NCBI GenBank assembly: GCA_022402505.1
Contig: JAKRSE010000322.1
Span: 1,820-8,193, forward strand
Direction: 5' to 3'
Length of the DNA stretch: 6,374 nucleotides
Source of the DNA: Fimbriimonadaceae bacterium
GTDB lineage: Bacteria > Armatimonadota > Fimbriimonadia > Fimbriimonadales > Fimbriimonadaceae
Shown one piece after another: positions 1-4,488 of this stretch (position 1 is its first letter; every line of letters begins with the position of its first letter). The notes under the pieces were generated by a model. It was not told where the DNA came from. It saw nothing but the letters and a program-made list of their open reading frames with translations, and ran no database searches. Both the position numbers and the translations under genes were made by a program.

Positions 1-294
1 GGCCTCGACGACCCGAACCCGGACGGCGCCCGCCACCCGGAGCACGTCGCCGACCTTGAGGGCAGGCTCCAGACCGCAGACCAGCCACGATTCGACCGCC
101 GGAACGATCCTCCCATCGACCTCCAAGGCCACCCTCCGCCGGAACCGGGAGCAGGGAAGCGGCGCCCCCCACGAGATCGACGACTCCACCGCCTCCAGAC
201 CGTCGTCGGCGACCTCAGGAACCCCGATCTCGAAGACGGTCGAGTAGGTCTTCTGCAGCTGATCGGCGATGGCCCCCGCCGTCGCCGGACTCAT
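1..294 (-). CDS. Probable head-closure / head-tail joining protein, partial (3' end beyond window)
   Basis: The frame is open from an ATG at 294-292 to the left edge, giving 98 codons and no stop, so the C-terminus is missing. The ATG shares one base with the connector's stop (TGATG), so translation is probably coupled; no strong Shine-Dalgarno is visible. The protein starts MSPATAGAIADQLQKTYSTV and later reads VDGRIVPAVESWLVCGLEPA, then a LKVGDVLRV segment and a valine-rich strand. A short N-terminal helix followed by beta-rich sequence with a 'KVGD...RV' turn resembles small head-tail joining or adaptor proteins that form a ring below the connector. The call rests on that texture and on its position right after a connector-like gene; I see no diagnostic motif. 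A first tail-completion protein is the main alternative. Confidence 0.6.
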   Translation of the reverse strand, partial: MSPATAGAIADQLQKTYSTVFEIGVPEVADDGLEAVESSISWGAPLPCSRFRRRVALEVDGRIVPAVESWLVCGLEPALKVGDVLRVAGAVRVRVVEA

Positions 295-677
295 CAGCGA
301 ATCCATGACGTGTCCACCGCCGGAAGCCGCCCGGACCGCGATCCCGCCCGCGCCGCCTCCTGCTCGGCCGCCTCCTCGGCCTCCGCCTTCGCCTCGGCCT
401 CCCGGACGATGGCCTGCCACACCCGCAGCCGGTCGCGGAACTCGATGTCGACATCCCCGTCCCGTCTCAGCCGGTCGGGCTCGACCGAGAAGACCGCCAG
501 AAGCGACCTCGCCGCCTCCGCCGTCGCCCGCCACTCCGAGCCCGCCTGGGCCAGGAAGGCGTCGATCTCCTCGTCCTGCAGATACGCCCCGTCCGGAACC
601 CGAACGTCCCCAAGACGCCGCCGAATCCGGTCGCGGGCGCTCGTCGTCAGGGCGCCGGGATCATACGTCGCCGCCAA
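294..677 (-). CDS. Head-tail connector protein (HK97 gp6-like), TTG start
   Basis: A 127-residue, mostly helical acidic protein. The N-terminal part carries TTSARDRIRRRLGDV, then AYLQDEEIDAFLAQAG, then alanine-rich helices (about residues 50-70) and a DRLRVWQAIVREAE helix. The pattern of a short helix, a 'L.DEEI..FL' helix and a long amphipathic helix is typical of small connector proteins of the gp6 kind, which form a ring under the portal. The only sensible start is TTG at 677-675: an in-frame stop, that of the upstream gene, lies one codon earlier, and GGAGG at 687-691 sits nine bases before the TTG. The C-terminal third (EAEAKAEAEEAAEQEAARAG) is low-complexity and charged. The stop overlaps the next ATG by one base. 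Family assignment is from sequence pattern and gene order only. Confidence 0.72.
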   Translation of the reverse strand: MAATYDPGALTTSARDRIRRRLGDVRVPDGAYLQDEEIDAFLAQAGSEWRATAEAARSLLAVFSVEPDRLRRDGDVDIEFRDRLRVWQAIVREAEAKAEAEEAAEQEAARAGSRSGRLPAVDTSWIR

Positions 678-680
678 GCC

Positions 681-881
681 TCACTTCCTCCGCTTCTCGC
701 CCTTCGCGGGCTCCGCCTCGGGCTCGGGCTCGGCCGGGCGGGCCTCCGTCCATTCCGCCACCCCCTGCGAAACCAGGTCCGCCGCCAGATCCTCGCCGAT
801 CTCATCACGGGTCAGAACGGCGCCGGAAAAGGCCGCATCGCCGCCCGGCAGAGCCACCTGATGGGCCGTGATCCGGATCAC
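681..881 (-). CDS. Small phage head-region protein of unknown function (66 aa)
   Basis: The GTG start at 881-879 overlaps the upstream stop by four bases (GTGA). It is preceded by a good Shine-Dalgarno, AAGGGGG at 886-892, four bases away. The same frame stays open further upstream to 1124, but that extension is arginine/glycine-rich and antiparallels the real gene at 878-1102, so I discard it. The protein begins MIRITAHQVALPGG and has a DEIGEDLAADLVSQGVAEW helix. A short beta hairpin followed by a helix of the type 'A..LV..G.AE' is common in small proteins between capsid and connector genes. The tail is charged (EARPAEPEPEAEPAKGEKRRK, 21 residues with the last K). I do not recognise a specific function; a small structural or assembly protein is likely from position. 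Confidence 0.68.
   Translation of the reverse strand: MIRITAHQVALPGGDAAFSGAVLTRDEIGEDLAADLVSQGVAEWTEARPAEPEPEAEPAKGEKRRK
687..691 (-). promoter_or_regulatory. Ribosome binding site for the connector gene
   Basis: GGAGG on the minus strand, nine bases before TTG 677, lies inside the last codons of the upstream gene. It supports an unusual TTG start, as no ATG or GTG exists between the preceding in-frame stop and the conserved-looking N-terminus. Confidence 0.6.
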
Positions 882-1102
882 TTCGCCCCCTTCCCGCTCT
901 TCGGGTCGGGCTTGGTCTCGGCTGCGGGCGCCTTCGGAGCTTCCGGATTCGTCGCCGGCTCGGTCTTCGTCGCGGGCGCCTGCATCGGCTCCGGCTTCGG
1001 CCCGCCGAGCAGCTCCTCGGCCCGTTGGATGGTCGTGACGATCTCGCCCCTGATCAGAGCCGATCCCCCCTTCTGAATGGCTTCGCGAACGCGCTGGTCC
1101 AT
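878..1102 (-). CDS. Small protein with Pro/Lys/Ala-rich tail, first gene after the capsid gene
   Basis: From the ATG at 1102 the protein has 74 residues; in-frame alternatives are ATG 1114 (78 residues) and GTG 1147 (89 residues). The N-terminal half is helical: MDQRVREAIQKGGSALIRGE, then IVTTIQRAEELLGG. The rest is a low-complexity tail of Pro, Ala, Lys and Glu (KPEPMQAPATKTEPATNPEA, then PKAPAAETKPDPKSGKGAK). I chose 1102 because the upstream bases match the region before the protease start almost exactly, but the start is uncertain: none of the three has a well-spaced canonical ribosome binding site. Position after the major capsid gene matches that of lambda FI, a packaging accessory protein that also has an extended charged composition, but there is no sequence proof of that relation. 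Its stop overlaps the next GTG by four bases. Confidence 0.62.
   Translation of the reverse strand: MDQRVREAIQKGGSALIRGEIVTTIQRAEELLGGPKPEPMQAPATKTEPATNPEAPKAPAAETKPDPKSGKGAK
886..892 (-). promoter_or_regulatory. Ribosome binding site for the 66-aa gene
   Basis: AAGGGGG on the minus strand lies four bases before the GTG at 881. It decides this start over the longer open frame, which has no such signal. Confidence 0.6.
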
Positions 1103-1118
1103 GCCCCCAACCATCGCC
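1099..1118 (-). repeat. Start-site repeat, copy B (small gene after capsid gene)
   Basis: On the minus strand GGCGATGGTTGGGGGCATGG spans ATG 1114 and ATG 1102. It differs by one base from copy A at the protease start and shares 13 identical bases with the element before the internal scaffold ATG at 3528. Confidence 0.6.
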
Positions 1119-1130
1119 AGGCAAGAGAAT

Positions 1131-1173
1131 GGGGGCTCATCCCGCACGGCCCGATGGCCGGGAGATGGCCCCC
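1131..1173 (-). promoter_or_regulatory. Inverted repeat just after the capsid gene; possible attenuator or processing hairpin
   Basis: On the minus strand GGGGGCCATC (1173-1164) can pair with GATGAGCCCCC (1141-1131), giving ten base pairs with one bulged A and a 22-base loop that itself holds a smaller hairpin (CGGCC-ATCG-GGCCG). It lies about 33 bases after the capsid stop and is followed by ATTCTCTT, which is a poor U-tract, so a classic intrinsic terminator is not shown. The same GCCCCCA arm (1136-1130) can instead pair with TGGGGGC at 1109-1103, right before the ATG at 1102. A role in lowering expression downstream of the highly used capsid gene is inference. Confidence 0.35.
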
Positions 1174-1205
1174 TTGTGAGTGAGGGATTCGAAGCGAGGC
1201 GGCCC

Positions 1206-2306
1206 TTAGATCACACCCCGAAGAACGGCCGTCACCGCCTTCATGTGCCGACGGGCAAAGCCCCGGGCCACCGCCCAGGTCGTGATCGTCGGCGGGTTCA
1301 GGTCGGGCGTTCCGGTGACGTAGCCCACCGGACCCCGGGCCTCCGAAGCGAAGCCGCCGTAGGCGTTCCCGCTGATCTGGCCGACCACCGATTCGGTCAC
1401 GATCCCGTTCGCGAAGTCCCAAGCCGCCCGGCTGCCGTCGGCGGTCGTCGAGCTCAGCACGACGTCCCCCTGAGCGCAGAACCGAGCCGTCCCGATGCTG
1501 CCGCCGGGCCCCTCCGTCTGGTAGCCGCCGTCGAAGGTCTCCACCCTCAGGCCGAGCAGATCGCCGAGCATCTGACGATGCAGAGCCATGTTCCCGGCCG
1601 CCGGAAGCGGAGCCCCCACCGGAATCGCCCGCAGCGTCTTCACCTGGTCCTGGTACTGCTGGGTCGCGATGATCGCCCGCAGAGCCGCCGTCGAGAGCGT
1701 GATCCGGTCGTAGTTCACCCCGTACTTCTGACTCCCCAGGTTCACCAGGGTGTAGGTGTCGTCGATCGGTGTCGCCGTCGCCGGAGTGGACCACTGCACG
1801 AGGGGAGTGACCTTCAGGTCCGCGGGCATTCCAAAGGAGCCGTCCAGCTTGATCCCAAGTCCGTCGTAGCTCATCCGGTCGGTCGCCATCATCCAGAAGA
1901 TCGACTCCATCCGAAGCCGGACGCCCGTGATCAGCTCGCTCAGGTCCTGCGCCAGCCGCTCCTGAATCGCCCGGTCGTCCGCCGCAGTCCCCGTCCCCGT
2001 CGCCAGGCGGCGCAGCCGGTTCAGGGCTTCCTGACCCATCCGGCGCCCGTGCTTCAGGTTCGGGACCTCGCTGATCTCCAGCGTGACCGGAGTCCCCGCC
2101 TTCACGATGGCCGAGGCGTCGTCGGCGATGATGTCGGCGATGCTGATCCGCCCTTCGTAGCGGGCCAGAATCTCGCCTTCGTCGGCCGAGACGACCGGGA
2201 TCTTCCCGAGCCAGTAGGTGTTCGACGGAAGCAGCTGAACGTCCAGGACGTCCTGAACGATCCGCTGAACGCGGGTCTGGGCAAGAATCGAGGCAAGCGG
2301 GTTCAT
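1206..2306 (-). CDS. Major capsid protein, lambda gpE-like HK97 fold
   Basis: 366 residues, close to lambda gpE (341). The protein that forms the icosahedral shell. The N-terminus carries the gpE-family signature: hydrophobic helix MNPLASILAQTRVQRIVQDV, then LLPSNTYWLGKIPVVSADEG, then RYEGRISIADIIADD with the capsid 'A..V..G' turn after it. Further features are the 'RRMGQEALNRLRRLATG' and 'RLRMESIFWMMATDRMSYDG' helices (spine-helix region), a mid-domain 'GVNYDRITLS' and the late 'FCAQGDVVLSS' strand typical of the family. The C-terminus ends in a short helix and strand (RRHMKAVTAVLRGVI). The ATG overlaps the decoration protein stop by one base (TGATG), with a Shine-Dalgarno just upstream. No N-terminal delta domain is evident, in keeping with a separate scaffold. 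Confidence 0.92.
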   Translation of the reverse strand: MNPLASILAQTRVQRIVQDVLDVQLLPSNTYWLGKIPVVSADEGEILARYEGRISIADIIADDASAIVKAGTPVTLEISEVPNLKHGRRMGQEALNRLRRLATGTGTAADDRAIQERLAQDLSELITGVRLRMESIFWMMATDRMSYDGLGIKLDGSFGMPADLKVTPLVQWSTPATATPIDDTYTLVNLGSQKYGVNYDRITLSTAALRAIIATQQYQDQVKTLRAIPVGAPLPAAGNMALHRQMLGDLLGLRVETFDGGYQTEGPGGSIGTARFCAQGDVVLSSTTADGSRAAWDFANGIVTESVVGQISGNAYGGFASEARGPVGYVTGTPDLNPPTITTWAVARGFARRHMKAVTAVLRGVI

Positions 2307-3049
2307 CAGACGGTCTCCCTCACGAAGTGGATCGCGGGAAACATCGCCACGAAGTTCGCCTCGGTCGGCTGGTTCGTGCCCCCGATCGCCAGACGGTTCC
2401 GAAAGACCGTCCCGGCCTCCAGAAGGCCGCCGACGATCTCATGACCCTCCGACTGGATGATGTGCTTGGTCACCAGGTACGAACTGCCCTTTGCCAGAGC
2501 CGTCACCACCTGGCGGCCGTCGCTCGCCGAAGTGTCCGCTGGGCCATAGCGGCCGCTGGAGGTGATCTTCGAGATCACCGTCCCGGCCGGAATCACCTTG
2601 TCGCCCGCCTTCACCTTCGTCCCGTCGAACAGGCTCAGCTCGCCGACGGCCGAACCCTCCTGAACGACCGCCACGGTCGCTCCGGTCGCCGAGATCGTCC
2701 CGATGTTCGCCCGCCGAAGCCCTTCGATGAACTCCAGCGTGAACACCGAGCCCGCCTTCGTCACCCGAACGTTTCCGTTGCCGATGGTGCTCAGAGCCTC
2801 CAGAGCCGTCTCCAGGACGTCCGCCGAAGCGTCGAAGGCGACCGTCGCCGTCTGCCCTCCGAGCGTCGCCGAAATGTTCCCGCTCGAGGCCGTCACCGTC
2901 AGGGTCACGATCTCGTTCACCCCGTCCACCGGAGCCACGGTCGACCAGTCGATGGTCGCGCCGCCCGCCTTGTAGAGCGCTCCGTTGTCGTGGGCCAGAA
3001 TCAGCGGCCCGCGCCCGGCCGAACCGATCACCCGGGGACCGAAGCTCAC
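2306..3049 (-). CDS. Head decoration protein (gpD-like) with an inserted beta-rich domain
   Basis: 247 residues, more than twice lambda gpD (110). The C-terminal part, about residues 140-247, reads as a gpD-like stabiliser: KVIPAGTVISKITSSGRYGP, then DGRQVVTALA, SSYLVTKHIIQSEGHEIVGG and a final beta segment. Residues about 44-130 are a separate module, NEIVTLTVTASSGNISATLG followed by GQTATVAFDASADVLETALE, then GNGNVRVTKAGSVFTLEF. This 'T..v.fdAsa..l..ALe.l..iG.gnV.Vt' pattern recurs as an add-on beta domain in many phage structural proteins. Decoration proteins bind the outside of the expanded capsid, so the extra domain would be displayed on the surface. The GTG start (3049) overlaps the protease-scaffold stop by four bases and follows a G-rich stretch. 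Order protease, decoration, capsid matches lambda C-D-E. Confidence 0.8.
   Translation of the reverse strand: MSFGPRVIGSAGRGPLILAHDNGALYKAGGATIDWSTVAPVDGVNEIVTLTVTASSGNISATLGGQTATVAFDASADVLETALEALSTIGNGNVRVTKAGSVFTLEFIEGLRRANIGTISATGATVAVVQEGSAVGELSLFDGTKVKAGDKVIPAGTVISKITSSGRYGPADTSASDGRQVVTALAKGSSYLVTKHIIQSEGHEIVGGLLEAGTVFRNRLAIGGTNQPTEANFVAMFPAIHFVRETV
2314..2322 (-). promoter_or_regulatory. Ribosome binding site for the major capsid gene
   Basis: TGAGGGAGA on the minus strand lies within the last codons of the decoration gene, about seven bases before ATG 2306. It is one of the clearest such sites in the window, fitting the high output needed for the capsid protein. Confidence 0.6.
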
Positions 3050-3528
3050 TTGCCCGCCCCCGCGATCACGCCGCCGATCACGCTCTTCACGTCGATGGTC
3101 ACCGCCAGCGACCCGTCCTCTTCCGTCTTGAACTCGGTCCCGCCGCCCTTGATGACGGGCCGCGTCAGCTCGTGAGCCGGACGGGTCGAGAACGCCGCCT
3201 CAAACGCCTTCTGGGGCGCCTCATGACCTGCCAGAGCCGCATGGCCGAGGATGATCTGATCCCGTTCGGCCGGAGTCGCCCGCCCTTCGGAGATCATCCG
3301 GTCGGCGAAGGCGGCCGCCAGGGCCTTGGGGTCGCCCTCCGGCGCCTTGGGGGGAGCGGGCGGGGCCGCCAGGGCCTCCAGGCTCCCGGCGATCTTGTCG
3401 AGCCGCGATTCCAGGGCCGAGAACCGCGCCTCCACGGGGTCGGGTGCAGCGCCCTCGCCGGTGAAGAAGGCCTTCAGCTTCCGAACGAAGCCGACCTCCT
3501 CCGGCGCGATCTGAGTGGTCTTGTCCAT
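3046..3528 (-). CDS. Possible nested scaffold protein from an internal in-frame start
   Basis: Inside the protease-scaffold gene, ATG 3528 (Met203) begins MDKTTQIAPEEVGFVRKLKA exactly at the boundary between protease and scaffold parts, giving a 160-residue free scaffold. In lambda, Nu3 is made in just this way from within C. The bases before it (GGCGATGGTTGGG at 3546-3534) match those before two other starts in the window. ATG 3543 (Met198) is an alternative. There is no strong Shine-Dalgarno, so the separate product is inferred. Confidence 0.45.
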   Translation of the reverse strand: MDKTTQIAPEEVGFVRKLKAFFTGEGAAPDPVEARFSALESRLDKIAGSLEALAAPPAPPKAPEGDPKALAAAFADRMISEGRATPAERDQIILGHAALAGHEAPQKAFEAAFSTRPAHELTRPVIKGGGTEFKTEEDGSLAVTIDVKSVIGGVIAGAGK

Positions 3529-4134
3529 CTCGGGCCCAACCATCGCCGACTGAAACACCGCCGCGCCCTCGATTCGCGGGTTCCAGACCACCGCCAGGTG
3601 GTCCAGCGTCTTCCCGCCGCCGAAGCCGCAGCTCACCGGGATCTTCTCGCCCGCGAAGAGATCCGCCATCCACTTCGAGAGCCGGACCTCGCCCCAGATT
3701 TCGTCTCCCTGCCGCCAGACCTTCTCCAGCCGCCCGGGGTCTTTCCGGTCCAGCACCGTCGGCTCATGCTGAAAGTTCAGCGGCACCGGCCGGAAGTTCG
3801 AGACCAGGCGGTCCGCCTCCTCCCTGGTCAGCCCGAACCCCTTGTCCGGGTACCAGCCGATCCGGAAGATCATCCCCCGCTTCGTGAGCCCCGGCCCCGA
3901 GAATTCGGCCAGGCTGGAAGTCTCCCGAGGAACCGCCTCCTCGTTCCCAAGAACCGCCGTTCCCGCCTGGTCGAAGACGACGGAGTGCCGAGACAGCCCC
4001 TCCGGCCCGGCCAGGATCACCGAGTCTTCCCAAAGGTCCTCAATCCAGCGGCCCTGAAATCGGGAGTCCGAGGCCAGAACCCTCCCGACCGCCTCCTCCC
4101 GCATGCGATAGCTGAGCGCCATGCCCCAAACCAT
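3046..4134 (-). CDS. Prohead (capsid maturation) protease fused to scaffold
   Basis: 362 residues in two parts. Residues about 1-197 look like a phage head maturation serine protease: PLNFQHEPTVLDRKDPGRLE supplies a candidate catalytic His123, IPVSCGFGGGKTLDHL a candidate nucleophile Ser168, and WNPRIEGAAVFQ the usual end of the domain; Asp178 or His179 could complete the triad. Residues about 203-362 are scaffold-like: a helix (EARFSALESRLDKIAGSLEA), a Pro/Ala linker, then further helices and a charged C-terminus. The scaffold would guide procapsid assembly and be degraded by the protease. Start is uncertain: ATG 4134, ATG 4122 or ATG 4104, none with a canonical ribosome site; 18 bases separate 4134 from the upstream stop. 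Catalytic residues are assigned by motif, not alignment. Confidence 0.83.
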   Translation of the reverse strand: MVWGMALSYRMREEAVGRVLASDSRFQGRWIEDLWEDSVILAGPEGLSRHSVVFDQAGTAVLGNEEAVPRETSSLAEFSGPGLTKRGMIFRIGWYPDKGFGLTREEADRLVSNFRPVPLNFQHEPTVLDRKDPGRLEKVWRQGDEIWGEVRLSKWMADLFAGEKIPVSCGFGGGKTLDHLAVVWNPRIEGAAVFQSAMVGPEMDKTTQIAPEEVGFVRKLKAFFTGEGAAPDPVEARFSALESRLDKIAGSLEALAAPPAPPKAPEGDPKALAAAFADRMISEGRATPAERDQIILGHAALAGHEAPQKAFEAAFSTRPAHELTRPVIKGGGTEFKTEEDGSLAVTIDVKSVIGGVIAGAGK

Positions 4135-4140
4135 CGCCCG
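4120..4140 (-). repeat. Start-site repeat, copy A (protease-scaffold gene)
   Basis: On the minus strand GGCGATGGTTTGGGGCATGG spans both ATG 4134 and ATG 4122. It matches copy B at 1099-1118 in 19 of 20 bases. Confidence 0.6.
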
Positions 4141-4152
4141 GACCGCGCCGGA

Positions 4153-4488
4153 TCAGCCGCGGATGATCGGGGCTGGCCGGCTTGCCCGAATCTCATCCCA
4201 CGGAGTCGAAACTGCGGTCTCGGGAGTCACCCCGATCTCCGCCCATGCGGCCAGAGCCCGACGACGAAGGTTATCCGGCGAGTTCCGACCCGAGACCTTG
4301 CGGCGGATATCCTCCTGTTCGAGGCGGAGCCACACCTCATACGCCTGCCAGTACCCATGCGGCTTCGGCGGAAAGCCCGCAACGGACGAAAACCAGTCGA
4401 AGGAGTCATCCTCGCGTCCTTCGATGCATGAATGCCCCATGCGGTCCAGCACAAGCGGCCGGGCGCGATAGGGCTCGAGCTTGATCAT
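4153..4488 (-). CDS. Orphan 111-aa protein coupled to the MuF gene; candidate immunity protein
   Basis: ATG 4488 shares one base with the MuF stop (TGATG), and AAAGGG at 4495-4500 lies six bases before it. The same frame is open to 4575, but that extension lies inside the MuF coding end and has no start signal. The protein begins MIKLEPYRARPLVLDRMGHS, has an acidic stretch GREDDSFDWF, an aromatic stretch KPHGYWQAYEVWLRLEQED, a basic helix (RRKVSGRNSPDNLRRRALAA) and a Pro-rich end. It has no signal peptide or membrane segment, so it is cytoplasmic, and acidic and basic residues are nearly balanced. I do not recognise a family. Standard head modules do not need a gene here. Its place directly after a MuF protein with an effector-like end, plus intermediate GC (about 62%), suggests an immunity or chaperone partner; an unrelated phage accessory protein is possible. 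Confidence 0.72.
   Translation of the reverse strand: MIKLEPYRARPLVLDRMGHSCIEGREDDSFDWFSSVAGFPPKPHGYWQAYEVWLRLEQEDIRRKVSGRNSPDNLRRRALAAWAEIGVTPETAVSTPWDEIRASRPAPIIRG

Noticed and set aside
269..871. Plus-strand open frames of 183 and 200 codons
   Set aside because: Antisense to the connector and small genes; Pro/Arg/Ser-rich low-complexity translations typical of shadows.
882..1124. Upstream extension of the 66-residue gene
   Set aside because: The extension is Gly/Arg/Asp-rich and overlaps the better-supported gene at 878-1102; a good ribosome site points to GTG 881.
1077..2444. 455-codon open frame on the plus strand
   Set aside because: It is antisense to the capsid gene, rich in Arg, Pro and His with no domain texture. 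Long antisense frames are expected opposite GC-rich genes.
3172..4431. 419-codon open frame on the plus strand
   Set aside because: Antisense to the protease-scaffold gene and the 111-residue gene; Arg/Pro/Leu-rich with no recognisable motif.
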